Counted from the stretch's first letter, positions 1 through 6,945 are shown. The stretch: DNA of 16,015 nt from an uncultured Bacteroides sp. (GCF_900547205.1 NZ_URFY01000073.1:1-16015); one strand, 5' to 3'. Numbers and translations: made by a program. The notes: generated by a model from the letters alone, not told the origin.

Positions 1-105
1 CTTCCCGTTGCTATCAGTCCTCCTTTTTCATATTTTATTATGTCCCGTTCCATACATCCAATTTATTAACTGATGATACATCTTTTATAATTCACTTTTC
101 TACTC

Positions 106-1338
106 TTATCTATCCGGCAGAATGAAAGAGTTTATGCCCTCTAATTTTTGCGCCAGCAGTTCCATATCCCTGCTTATCTTTTCACCGGTAATTTTCGCAT
201 AAATTTGAGTGGTTTTTATACTTCTATGCCCCAACATTTTGGATAGCGTTTCGATAGGCACATCATTCGACAGACAGATAGTTGTCGCATAAGTATGGCG
301 TGCCATGTGCCAAGTCACATTTTTATTAATGCCGCATTTTTTGGCGACTACTTTTAGTCCGTACTTGCAGTTGTTATAGCAGGGAACGGGTAAAAGCAGA
401 TTGCCTTCGGCAACTCCTTCATACTTCTTGATAATTTGCAATGGGATATCCAGCAATCTGATATTGCTTTCCACGCCCGTTTTCTGACGTTCTGTTTTAA
501 TCCATAAATGATCGTCGAATGAAACCTGCAAGTTATCCTTTGTCAAGTTTTTCATGTCTATGAACGTCAGTCCGGTAAAAGTACAAAATATAAATAAATC
601 CCGAATCAATTCATAATTCTTTTTTTTGTGAGTCATATCAATCATCTGTTTTATCTCTTCTTTCGACAAGAAGCCGCGTTTCGTCTCCTCCTTTGTAATG
701 CTGTAAGCATAGAACGGATCACGTTGTAACCAGCCGTTATTGATAGACATATAAATAATGCTTCGGAAAGGCATCATATATGACCATACCGTGTTATTAC
801 AATGATTCTTTTCTGTGCGCAGGAACAGTTCAAAATCTGTGATGAAAGCCGGAGTAAGTTCTTTAAGGGCGATATCGCTCACCTTATACCGTTGTTTGAT
901 GAACTCTGACAAGTGTTTATACACGACACAATATTTCCAATAGCTACGCAGGCTCTTGATTTTTCCTACTTGTTTGGCATAATCCTCGTTATGTTGACGG
1001 AATACGGCAAGCAGGGTTTCATGGTTCATGCCCATTCCAAGGAAGGCATTACGTACTTTCTCGGCTGTTACATAATTATCGCGGTCGCATATATCCTGAT
1101 AAGCCTTGTTGATACCTACGCGAATCTTATCCAGCATACGGTTTGTCTCCTGCGCTACGAGGCTACGCCCGGTCATTTTTCCCAGCTCGACATTCCACAA
1201 CTTTTCCTCAACATCCAGTTTGCAACTGAATTGGGAGATTTTGCCGTTTACGGTAATACGGCACATTACAGGTATAAGCCCGTTTTTCTTAGGGGCATTA
1301 CGTTTCAAATAAAACAGAACTTTAAAAGTTGATCTCAT
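106..1338 (-). CDS. Tyrosine recombinase (integrase), IntDOT-like
   Basis: This 410-residue protein should catalyse site-specific integration and excision of a mobile element in the cytoplasm. The N-terminal part (about 1-90) resembles the arm-binding domain of Bacteroidetes integrases, residues 105-205 the SAM-like core-binding domain, and 225-400 the catalytic domain. Visible catalytic residues are the H344-x-x-R347 motif (WHMARH), H371 in LGHRS and the nucleophile Y380 in TQIYAKI; K286 is a candidate beta-strand lysine. At the usual first arginine (TGLR) the protein has T258 (TGLTFID). A non-arginine here is known for the CTnDOT integrase, which supports membership of that group. The length is normal and the stop is intact. 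The start is the ATG at 1338, with a TAnnTTTG promoter box just upstream. The gene reads away from the tRNA-end fragment at 1848-1869, as integrase genes beside tRNA att sites commonly do. Confidence 0.96.
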   Translation of the reverse strand: MRSTFKVLFYLKRNAPKKNGLIPVMCRITVNGKISQFSCKLDVEEKLWNVELGKMTGRSLVAQETNRMLDKIRVGINKAYQDICDRDNYVTAEKVRNAFLGMGMNHETLLAVFRQHNEDYAKQVGKIKSLRSYWKYCVVYKHLSEFIKQRYKVSDIALKELTPAFITDFELFLRTEKNHCNNTVWSYMMPFRSIIYMSINNGWLQRDPFYAYSITKEETKRGFLSKEEIKQMIDMTHKKKNYELIRDLFIFCTFTGLTFIDMKNLTKDNLQVSFDDHLWIKTERQKTGVESNIRLLDIPLQIIKKYEGVAEGNLLLPVPCYNNCKYGLKVVAKKCGINKNVTWHMARHTYATTICLSNDVPIETLSKMLGHRSIKTTQIYAKITGEKISRDMELLAQKLEGINSFILPDR

Positions 1339-1359
1339 ACTCTACATTTTTTAATGGTA

Positions 1360-1388
1360 CAAAATTATTCGTTGTAGAGTTATCCAAT
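1360..1388 (-). promoter_or_regulatory. Putative integrase promoter
   Basis: On the minus strand 1367-1360 reads TAATTTTG, an exact match to the Bacteroidetes -7 consensus TAnnTTTG. A TTG at 1387-1385 could be the -33 element, but its spacing (17 nt) is shorter than the usual 19-21. Transcription would begin about 15 nt upstream of the integrase ATG. Confidence 0.5.
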
Positions 1389-1744
1389 GATATGCAAATC
1401 GCAGCTAATCGGCGCAATCAAAACCTGCGAATCTTTTTTTCGCATGGAATTTGGTAGTCTATCGGAAACAAGCTATTTTAGCGGGACAAATCCCCCTCAT
1501 AGATTACTATTCAGCCTATTAATCGTTAATCATACCACAAAAACAAAAGTAACGAGATAGTAACGCAAGTCTGGTTCGACTTGGCTTTTTAGTGGTTTTA
1601 GTTGGCTTTGCCTACAACCACCAAATATCTCTTAAACCCTTTATTTACAATTATCTCACCCCGTTTTTCCCAACCTTTCATTTTTTTGCTTTATCTTTGC
1701 AAAAAAAGAGTAGTTCTACTGCGTCCGTTTACTGTTGTCGCCAT

Positions 1745-1789
1745 GGTTTACACGCTGGTTTACACAACTTGCCTGAATCCGTGTAAACC
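1745..1789. repeat. GGTTTACAC triad, candidate integrase arm sites
   Basis: GGTTTACAC occurs at 1745-1753 and again at 1757-1765, 12 bp apart in direct orientation. Its exact reverse complement GTGTAAACC is at 1781-1789. The group lies about 60-100 bp from the tRNA-end fragment and between it and the integrase gene, the position expected for arm-type binding sites. The role is inferred from position and repetition. Confidence 0.6.
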
Positions 1790-1807
1790 ACAGCCCTATT
1801 AACGAAC

Positions 1808-1837
1808 AAAGAGCTACTCATTGTTGAGTAACTCTTT
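1808..1837. terminator. Hairpin beside tRNA-end fragment
   Basis: Arms AAAGAG/CTCTTT and TACTCA/TGAGTA form a 12-bp stem with one mismatch and a 4-nt loop. It sits just 3' (leftward) of the tRNA-end fragment, where a tRNA gene's terminator would be. The T run after it is weak in both directions, so termination strength is uncertain. Confidence 0.5.
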
Positions 1838-1847
1838 GATTTTCAAG

Positions 1848-1869
1848 TGGTGCCACCAGGAATCGAACC
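1848..1869 (-). other. tRNA 3'-end fragment, likely attachment site
   Basis: Read on the minus strand, this stretch begins GGTTCGATTCC and ends TGGTGGCACCA. This has the form of a T-loop (TTCGATT), the 3' half of the T stem (CCTGG) and the 3' acceptor strand of a tRNA gene. The sequence to its right does not complete a tRNA: the T-stem 5' strand pairs only partly (AAAGG against CCTGG), and no anticodon or D arm is visible. Tyrosine recombinases often use tRNA 3' ends as core sites, so this is probably the attachment core. The parent tRNA cannot be named from this fragment. Confidence 0.65.
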
Positions 1870-2113
1870 TTTGGATCAGGTTATTGCTAACTCCTTGAGT
1901 GACAACTACTTTTTGATATCATATATTTTAAAACCATTGAATTAGCCATACGCTATATTCACTGTTTTTCAAGTTATTATTATATCATCTTTTTGACTGT
2001 GCAAATTTACGGAAAATGTTCGATTTCCACAAACAAATAAAGATGTTTTTTTTGTTAGTGTATCCTGTTTTATTGCAAAGTGCTCATTTATAATATGATT
2101 GTATATTAATCGT

Positions 2114-2152
2114 AAAAGCCATCTTCTTGTAACATACAAAAAGATGGCTTTT
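2114..2152. terminator. Bidirectional intrinsic terminator
   Basis: Perfect 12-bp arms AAAAGCCATCTT and AAGATGGCTTTT enclose a 15-nt loop, with A and T runs on the outside giving U tracts in both directions. It ends the leftward two-gene HTH unit, whose stop is at 2171, and shields the att region. Confidence 0.85.
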
Positions 2153-2170
2153 ATGTGTTGAAAGAGAGGT

Positions 2171-2482
2171 TTAGTCAATATCAAATGCTTCCATCCTGTT
2201 TTTCTCTAACAGCTTTAGGATATCCGATTCTTTATAGAGAAGTTTCCCTCCTATCTTGTAATACGGTATTTTCCCATTCATTCTGTATTCGACCAATGTC
2301 CTGCGTGTTAATTTCAGTTTTTCTGCAAGTTCTATGTCAGTCAGATATCTTTCACCATGTAGGACTGGTCTATATTTATTGACTTGGGTGTCTAATAATG
2401 AAGAAAGAACTTCAATGTTCCGGAAAAAGTTTATTATTTCCGGGCTTTCTCTGGTTAATAAATCGTGTGTCATAACATTCAT
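2171..2482 (-). CDS. Excisionase-like HTH protein (second gene of pair)
   Basis: This 103-residue protein carries a MerR-like winged HTH of the small excisionase/HTH_17 type in its C-terminal half (about 47-97). Visible are the first helix (LTDIELAEKLKL), the recognition helix (TRRTLVEYRMNGKIPYYKIG) and the wing with KLLYKESDILKLLE. Such proteins act as recombination directionality factors or transcription regulators of Bacteroides elements; Xis2c and Xis2d of CTnDOT are the known example of a pair. The N-terminal 45 residues are not diagnostic. Its ATG overlaps the upstream gene's TGA by 4 nt, so the two are translationally coupled, and the strong hairpin at 2114-2152 ends the unit. Which of the pair works in excision cannot be told. 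Confidence 0.85.
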   Translation of the reverse strand: MNVMTHDLLTRESPEIINFFRNIEVLSSLLDTQVNKYRPVLHGERYLTDIELAEKLKLTRRTLVEYRMNGKIPYYKIGGKLLYKESDILKLLEKNRMEAFDID

Positions 2483-2772
2483 CTTTTGGATATTCCTTGT
2501 TTAAGTGATTTTTCCATGAACTGGATAATATCTTCTCTCTTATAATAGACTTTCCGCTCAATATGGCTGTAGGGAAGTACTCCATTACGTCGCAGTGTCA
2601 GCAGTTTGCTGGGTGAGATATCCATCAGGATACAAGCTTCCTGATTATCTATCCAACTATCCATGCTTCCTGTTCCGTTTGTACCACATACTTTTTGCAC
2701 TCTATTAGCGATAGTTTTAAGTGCTTCATTCATCGCCTCGAAAGTCTTCGCTTCAATACTTACAATTTCCAT
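2479..2772 (-). CDS. Excisionase-like HTH protein (first gene of pair)
   Basis: This 97-residue protein has the same architecture as its downstream partner: a variable N-terminal helix (1-35), then a MerR-like HTH_17 domain (about 40-90) with SWIDNQEACILMDIS, recognition segment SKLLTLRRNGVLPYSHI and wing KVYYKREDIIQFME. It is likely a DNA-bending protein that assists excision or regulates element genes. The start at 2772 is preceded by a TAnnTTTG promoter box at 2796-2803, and a four-copy 10-bp repeat array lies directly upstream of that promoter. The same array precedes the operon starting at 13093, so this unit probably shares a regulator with the topoisomerase/PRTRC cluster. Confidence 0.85.
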   Translation of the reverse strand: MEIVSIEAKTFEAMNEALKTIANRVQKVCGTNGTGSMDSWIDNQEACILMDISPSKLLTLRRNGVLPYSHIERKVYYKREDIIQFMEKSLKQGISKR

Positions 2773-2795
2773 AGGGCTTTAAAATTAGTTTGAAA

Positions 2796-2827
2796 CAAAG
2801 ATATATCGTCTGCTGGTTTATTTCCAA
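2796..2827 (-). promoter_or_regulatory. Promoter of the HTH gene pair
   Basis: Minus-strand 2803-2796 reads TATCTTTG, an exact TAnnTTTG -7 box. TTG at 2827-2825 is a reasonable -33 element with 21-nt spacing. The start point would be near 2789, about 17 nt before the ATG. Confidence 0.6.
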
Positions 2828-2832
2828 TCATC

Positions 2833-2872
2833 TGTCAGCAAGTGTCGTAAGATGTCATAAGGTTTCATTCAT
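2833..2872. repeat. Four-copy 10-bp direct repeat, putative operator
   Basis: Consecutive 10-mers are TGTCAGCAAG, TGTCGTAAGA, TGTCATAAGG and TTTCATTCAT. The 10-bp step puts every copy on the same DNA face. The array starts 6 bp upstream of the -33 element of the leftward promoter, the place for an activator or cooperative regulator. A matching array is at 13174-13213. Confidence 0.7.
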
Positions 2873-3119
2873 AGCATAAACAAGTGTAAAGTTTCTGAAC
2901 ATTGTGTTCATAAGGTTTACAGTACAGGTATTTACACCTTACAGTTTAAAATCACTTCTATATCTTTCTATCTATCAATAAATCAGTGTATTGTAATTTA
3001 TTCTCGTTCTGTTTCTGTATTTTGGCACACGATTTTCATTATTCATGGTATATACTCTTGTAGTGCGCACATGAAGGGTATCGAAGTAATCACCTTTAAA
3101 ATTATAGGAGAAATATACC

Positions 3120-3413
3120 ATGTATATAGATAACGAGATACTCGAAAGAATGATACTGACCATTGTAGAAGGCTTCGACCGTATTGAAAAGAAGCTGGAT
3201 CGTATGAACCGCCTGAAAGATTGTCTGGACGGAGATACCCTGCTGGATAATTGTGACCTTGCCAACCTCCTTGGCGTAACCCAGCGTACCCTTGCCCGCT
3301 ACCGTGAAAAAGGACTTATCCGCTATTATCACATGGATAAGAACGGCAAGAACTATTACCGCAGTTCGGAGATTCAAGAGTTTCTGAAACAGCGCGGCAA
3401 AAAGAAAGAATGA
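3120..3413 (+). CDS. Small HTH_17 DNA-binding protein
   Basis: This 97-residue protein has an N-terminal amphipathic helix, possibly for dimerisation (ILERMILTIVEGFDRIEKKL, residues 7-26). A MerR-like HTH follows (about 40-92) with LLDNCDLANLLGV, recognition segment TQRTLARYREKGLIRYYH and wing NGKNYYRSSEIQEFL. It resembles the two leftward HTH proteins but is transcribed divergently. An unusually clear AGGAG at 3106-3110 sits 9 nt before the ATG, uncommon in Bacteroides and good support for this start. It is probably a regulator or accessory recombination factor, and it is one candidate to bind the 10-bp arrays. Its target is not shown by the sequence. Confidence 0.85.
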   Translation: MYIDNEILERMILTIVEGFDRIEKKLDRMNRLKDCLDGDTLLDNCDLANLLGVTQRTLARYREKGLIRYYHMDKNGKNYYRSSEIQEFLKQRGKKKE

Positions 3414-3429
3414 TCCGGATACATTTAGA

Positions 3430-3463
3430 AACTTCCGCAAACTATTCTTGGTTTACGGAAGTT
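3430..3463. repeat. Inverted repeat overlapping a promoter
   Basis: Arms at 3430-3442 (AACTTCCGCAAAC) and 3451-3463 (GTTTACGGAAGTT) pair at 12 of 13 positions around an 8-nt loop. The repeat lies just after the upstream HTH gene and covers the -33 region of the promoter for the NYN gene. It could be a weak terminator of the first gene, an operator for the second, or both. Confidence 0.6.
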
Positions 3464-3475
3464 ATAATAACTTTG
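3448..3475 (+). promoter_or_regulatory. Promoter of the NYN-domain gene
   Basis: TAACTTTG at 3468-3475 matches TAnnTTTG exactly. TTG at 3448-3450 may serve as -33, though the 17-nt spacing is short. Transcription would start about 10 nt before the ATG at 3492. Confidence 0.55.
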
Positions 3476-3491
3476 CAATCAAATAACTGAT

Positions 3492-4190
3492 ATGAAACAG
3501 AATAAGAATCTGTCCGTTGCCGTACTGATAGACGGTGACAATGCTTCGTCCGAAAAGATAGAGGACGTTATGAATTTTGTAGCCCGTTATGGCAACGCTG
3601 TTATCAGGCGCATATACGGAGACTGGACCCGAAAACAGCTTTTGGGTTGGAAAGATATTGCAAAAGAATATGGGTTCAGGATGGTACAGGCTTCTTCCTA
3701 TACTACGGGAAAGAACACGACTGATATAGCACTCGTTATAGACGCGATGGATATCCTTCATGGCGGTCAGACTGATTGCTTCTGCCTGGTCGCCAGTGAC
3801 GGCGATTACACCATGCTGGCCCAACGGATCAGGGAAGCCGGGCAGGTAATTCTGGGATACGGTGAAAGCAAAGCTCCCATAGCATTGGTCCGTTCATGTT
3901 CTGAATTCCTTTTCTCCGACCGGAAAGAGATAAAGGCTTCGGAAAACACCCCGGAGTTCTTCCTCCGTCGGGATTTGGGGTATTTTGATAAGGCTTTTGA
4001 TTTGGCTTCAGACGGCAAACCGGAAGTTTCTTTGTCTTTGATCGGTGGTGCATTGAAAAAGCTGATGCCCAAATTCAAGGTGAAAAGATATGGCTGCAAG
4101 ACGCTTGGAAAACTGTATGAAAAGCTGGACAAATATGAACTGGTGAAAACAGAGAAAGGTATAGCCAGTGCCGTACGATTGAAACCTTGA
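3492..4190 (+). CDS. NYN (LabA-like PIN) domain protein with OST-HTH
   Basis: This 232-residue protein is a predicted metal-dependent RNase of the NYN/LabA branch of the PIN fold. Residues 8-142 form the NYN domain. Acidic residues expected at the active site are visible: D14 and D16 with N17 (VLIDGDN), D78 (TTDIALVID) with D84 and D87, and D103/D105 (VASDGDYT). Residues about 158-230 form an OST-HTH/LOTUS-type domain with the LIGGALKKLMP and GYGCK-like core (RYGCKTLGKLYEKL), typically an RNA-binding partner. The gene has its own promoter and is convergent with the ThiF gene. A housekeeping or element-defence role in RNA turnover is possible; the substrate is unknown. All catalytic acids are present, so it is probably active. 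Confidence 0.88.
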   Translation: MKQNKNLSVAVLIDGDNASSEKIEDVMNFVARYGNAVIRRIYGDWTRKQLLGWKDIAKEYGFRMVQASSYTTGKNTTDIALVIDAMDILHGGQTDCFCLVASDGDYTMLAQRIREAGQVILGYGESKAPIALVRSCSEFLFSDRKEIKASENTPEFFLRRDLGYFDKAFDLASDGKPEVSLSLIGGALKKLMPKFKVKRYGCKTLGKLYEKLDKYELVKTEKGIASAVRLKP

Positions 4191-4209
4191 ACCGGATGGC
4201 AGATATATC

Positions 4210-4271
4210 ATAAACAAAACAGCTTCTCTCACAGTCCTTGAAGACTTGAAAAGGAAGCTGTTTTTGTTTAT
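4210..4271. terminator. Bidirectional terminator between convergent genes
   Basis: The left arm, ending AACAGCTTC, and the right arm, GGAAGCTGTT, pair over at least 9 bp and are flanked by ATAAACAAA and TTTTTGTTTAT, which extend the stem and give U tracts in both directions. It serves the rightward NYN gene and the leftward PRTRC operon. Confidence 0.85.
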
Positions 4272-4288
4272 AGGAGTATAGTAAATCA

Positions 4289-5080
4289 TCATACCGGAAT
4301 CGGATTAACTCTCAGCGTTTTCAGATTGACGTATGCCCCTCTGTACAGCGTGCTTCCCTCCTTGAACATCGTCCACAATATTTCGCAACCTACTTGTGCC
4401 AGCATGGAATTGATATACAAATCCTGCTTGTTGAGTGCCTCCGCCAATGAACAGCTCGGTCCGGAATCTTTCTCTTTGATGGTGGAATAGCTGACCTCTT
4501 CGGTGATCACATTCATTTGGGGTGTAGGGATATATTCTTTGGAAATCGGCTGCCTGATTTTATTGCGGATATTGCCTATCAGTACCTGCCCAGTAGCTTG
4601 TGCATTTCCGAAATCCATCCAATATAAGGGCGCCTTTTCATTATTGATGTTTATTTCCCTATGGTTCTTCAGAAACTTCCACAAATCAAGCCTTGATCTG
4701 ATATTATCCGTGCAAGTGATGATGATGTTTGCTAGGAGTGGATTCTCTCTGTCTTCTTTTCTACGTAAGGGATAGCGGCATCCTTCCGCCATCCATGTGT
4801 AACCGAAAAACCGGTTGATACGTGTAACGAGTGCGACTGCCTTGTTTTGTCCCAGTTCCGACTCACTGAACAGTTGCCTTCCGATATTCGCCTCACTGAC
4901 GGTATCCGGATCGAATACGGTCACGTGCAGTCCCGGATGCCCCAATGCCTGCAATGCCATGCTCATGCGTGCCAGGTTGGTAATGACTTGCGAACCTGTG
5001 CCTCCCGCACCTGCAATAAAGACCGTAACGGGATGGTACGGCTTGAGCAGATAATTGTCTGTATAATGAATTCTTTTCAT
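4289..5080 (-). CDS. PRTRC system ThiF-family (E1-like) protein
   Basis: This 263-residue enzyme should adenylate the C-terminus of a ubiquitin-like partner with ATP. The Rossmann nucleotide loop is G24-A-G-G-T-G29 (IAGAGGTGSQV). D57 (VFDPDTV) is the ribose-binding acid, N65-R68 (NIGRQ) matches the E1/ThiF N..R signature, K80 (LGQNKA) is the expected lysine, and D125 (CTDN) is the metal-site aspartate. No zinc-binding CxxC pairs are seen, unlike ThiF or MoeB. C210, in GPSCSLAEAL, is the best candidate for a catalytic cysteine. The gene is last in the leftward operon; its ATG overlaps the stop of the protein B gene by 4 nt, implying coupled synthesis. The partner is most likely the small protein encoded at 6946-7167. 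The family call is strong; the conjugation role is inference from fold families. Confidence 0.9.
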   Translation of the reverse strand: MKRIHYTDNYLLKPYHPVTVFIAGAGGTGSQVITNLARMSMALQALGHPGLHVTVFDPDTVSEANIGRQLFSESELGQNKAVALVTRINRFFGYTWMAEGCRYPLRRKEDRENPLLANIIITCTDNIRSRLDLWKFLKNHREININNEKAPLYWMDFGNAQATGQVLIGNIRNKIRQPISKEYIPTPQMNVITEEVSYSTIKEKDSGPSCSLAEALNKQDLYINSMLAQVGCEILWTMFKEGSTLYRGAYVNLKTLRVNPIPV

Positions 5081-5811
5081 GATAAGATGTCTTTTAAATG
5101 TTTGCCGGTCGATTCGAGTTCGTCGTAATCAAAGGGATGGTTACGCGCCTTTTCAGTCACTGAAACCAGATTGCCGTGTGTAGGGTTCCTGCTTCCTCCC
5201 AGATGTGAGAATTCGCTGAGCCAGAAACGTTTTTCCCAATATGCCTGAAGCTCTTTAAAGTCAATCTCCTGAGGTTTCTCCAATGTGGAGCTTCCCAGAC
5301 AGACACTGCTTCCCGTCACATTGAAGAATGGAGCCAGATAAAGTTCCGTCTTCTCTTTCGGACATTTCCCTTTATAGGAAAAAATGTCCAGGCTGTCACG
5401 GAAGACAATGTAAATGATGCCCGGAACATTGAACATTCCGTCAGAGATGCCCAGATCCTCCCTGAAGTACATCTGCCTCTTCTGAGGCGGGTTATACCAG
5501 ATATATTTCTCCTGTCCTCTTCTGGAATCGCACCAGAGCATGTTGGACGGCATACGCCCATGAGGAATTCCGCTCATCTCTCCGGTATAGGATTCCATAA
5601 GAGTGTTCATGAATTCATAGGTGACAGGGACTCCGGCACCCATTCGTCCTTCCTTGTTTATAGGCCGCATTTCAAGGAATGACCGTTCCCTTGAATAGCA
5701 GCCTCCCTTGCATTCATAGGCGATAAGGGCCGCCTTGGGAGTCATAACCTGTTGTATCTGTTCAGTCAGTTCATTCATATTATTATAGGTTTTAAAAATT
5801 ATTTGATACAT
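5077..5811 (-). CDS. PRTRC system protein B, E2-like fold
   Basis: This 244-residue protein matches the PRTRC B pattern, a family assigned to the prokaryotic E2-like (Prok-E2_D) group. Residues about 158-175 read YLAPFFNVTGSSVCLGSS, resembling the N..G.xCL signature around the active cysteine of ubiquitin-conjugating enzymes; C171 would be that residue. H212 (NPTHGN) is the conserved histidine proposed for this family as an alternative catalytic residue. The start at 5811 overlaps the upstream gene by 20 nt; the in-frame M12 (5778) is a plausible alternative start that removes the overlap. It is translationally coupled to the ThiF gene. Acting as the carrier between E1-like ThiF and a target is an inference, not demonstrated. 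Confidence 0.85.
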   Translation of the reverse strand: MYQIIFKTYNNMNELTEQIQQVMTPKAALIAYECKGGCYSRERSFLEMRPINKEGRMGAGVPVTYEFMNTLMESYTGEMSGIPHGRMPSNMLWCDSRRGQEKYIWYNPPQKRQMYFREDLGISDGMFNVPGIIYIVFRDSLDIFSYKGKCPKEKTELYLAPFFNVTGSSVCLGSSTLEKPQEIDFKELQAYWEKRFWLSEFSHLGGSRNPTHGNLVSVTEKARNHPFDYDELESTGKHLKDILS

Positions 5812-6904
5812 GTTCTATAAAACGGTCCAGCCAGTCGGCCAGCTTTTCAGGATAGTCCTCCATACACAATAATTTGTCCGTTTCAGGTGTCATATAGAGA
5901 GTGGTTACAGGAGTGATGGCGTACGATTCCTGACAGTCGGAATTAAAATAAGCCACCATCTCTTTGCATAGTGAGTCGTTTACTGAATAGGTGAGCATGA
6001 CCAGCACTTCCAGTCCTGCCGGCTGGAAATCCGGTGATTCCTCATAGGCCCAGTCATAATAATACTGCATGATGCATGGGCTGTCGGGAGCAATGAATGC
6101 CAGTCCTTCCTTCATCAGTTCCATAAGTTTCTGCTCATTCTTTGTTCCCGTATGGCATTCTTCCATACGCTTTTCAAAGTCAGCACAGAAACTTTTTCCT
6201 TTCATCCGTTTCAGAATATGGTGAATCTTCCCCTTTCGATAGGACTTTACAAGGCTCTCATACGAAGAGACATCCTGAGGATCTGCTTCCGCATCATAAT
6301 TCTCATAGTCGTCCAGAAATTCAACAGCCATTTCATAATAGTAAGTGTCCGTGATGTCTTGCAGGCCATGGTGCCGAACAAACCTCCTAATGAATTCCAG
6401 TGTTGTCCTTTTCAATCCGCATGGAAGTTTCTCCGTAAAATCTACCGGAATCCAGAAGAGACGATGGTCCGGCCATTTATGGAACCTGTACAGGCAGAAA
6501 TGAAGTCTTCCATCCACCATTTCAAGATTGAGATATTCGGGAAGTATATTTTCAAGGACATTGAATAACTTTATGATATTCATCCGGGAGTTATCCCCCT
6601 TCTTTTTACGGAAGGGGAGATTTATGCCCATCAGTTGTGTATACCTCAATGCCGAACGGTGGAGATAATCAAAATTCTCTAATGTAGTCAGATTTAGTGT
6701 CTCTCCGGTATCTTCATCCATTATGATATGATAGTCCGGCGTTAAAGGACAAATTTTCTCTGTCAGAAAACCATGATACTTCCCGGGGGCGGCAGTCTTC
6801 TTTTTCTCTGCCTGTTTATCCCCCGGCTGACGTCCACGGATTCTGCTTCGCGGATAATCAGGTGTGCCAATTCCCACATTTGTGATTCTGAGAGCTGTCT
6901 GCAT
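5792..6904 (-). CDS. Probable PRTRC system protein F
   Basis: This 370-residue soluble protein has no motif I can name with certainty. Its place between the protein C and protein B genes, its length and its all-alpha/beta character fit PRTRC protein F. Residues 10-45 are basic and likely disordered (RSRIRGRQPGD, KQAEKKK). The middle (about 170-270) is charged and helical with several aromatic residues, including DTYYYEMAVEFLDDYENYD. The C-terminal part (300-370) has YSVNDSLCKEMVAYFNSD and PVTTLYMTPETDKLL. No signal peptide or membrane segment is visible. The ATG at 6904 follows the upstream gene by 41 nt, and the end overlaps the next gene by 20 nt, so it belongs to the same operon. The name rests on synteny; the function is unknown. 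Confidence 0.6.
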   Translation of the reverse strand: MQTALRITNVGIGTPDYPRSRIRGRQPGDKQAEKKKTAAPGKYHGFLTEKICPLTPDYHIIMDEDTGETLNLTTLENFDYLHRSALRYTQLMGINLPFRKKKGDNSRMNIIKLFNVLENILPEYLNLEMVDGRLHFCLYRFHKWPDHRLFWIPVDFTEKLPCGLKRTTLEFIRRFVRHHGLQDITDTYYYEMAVEFLDDYENYDAEADPQDVSSYESLVKSYRKGKIHHILKRMKGKSFCADFEKRMEECHTGTKNEQKLMELMKEGLAFIAPDSPCIMQYYYDWAYEESPDFQPAGLEVLVMLTYSVNDSLCKEMVAYFNSDCQESYAITPVTTLYMTPETDKLLCMEDYPEKLADWLDRFIEHVSNNF

Positions 6905-6945
6905 GGTTTTGTCTCCTTTCTTTTATTCTGTTTCTTGACCATATC

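Larger units (their letters stand above)
1339..2170. other. Gene-poor att/regulatory region
   Basis: No convincing gene lies here; the short open frames have no recognisable protein character. Besides the promoter, GGTTTACAC triad, hairpin, tRNA-end fragment and terminator listed separately, there are AATC motifs at about 10-bp steps (1397-1433), a direct repeat of AGTAACG 11 bp apart (1549-1566) and a short hairpin CAAGTC/GACTTG at 1566-1583 followed by a T run. Clustered short repeats beside an integrase gene fit a recombination region that binds integrase and accessory proteins, but the individual sites are unproven. Confidence 0.6.
2773..3119. other. Divergent intergenic region
   Basis: This 347-bp AT-rich stretch lies between the leftward HTH pair and the rightward HTH gene. 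Beyond the leftward promoter and repeat array it contains AAGGT/ACCTT inverted elements around 2912-2940, with TTTACA motifs reminiscent of the GGTTTACAC sites near the integrase. A possible rightward -7 box, TACTCTTG (3053-3060), has one mismatch to consensus. No gene is seen. Confidence 0.5.

Noticed and set aside
913..1332. 139-residue rightward open frame
   Set aside because: It lies wholly antisense to the well-supported integrase gene and has no family character.
1592..1802. Two short overlapping rightward open frames in the att region
   Set aside because: They overlap the GGTTTACAC sites, have no promoter or protein motif, and their composition is that of AT-rich non-coding DNA.
1848..1930. 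A complete tRNA gene
   Set aside because: Only the T-loop and 3' acceptor part fit; no anticodon arm, D arm or matching 5' acceptor strand is found to the right.
2833..2872. CRISPR-like or iteron replication origin reading of the 10-bp repeats
   Set aside because: The repeats are contiguous with no spacers, and no cas or replication initiator gene is present; position upstream of a promoter favours an operator.
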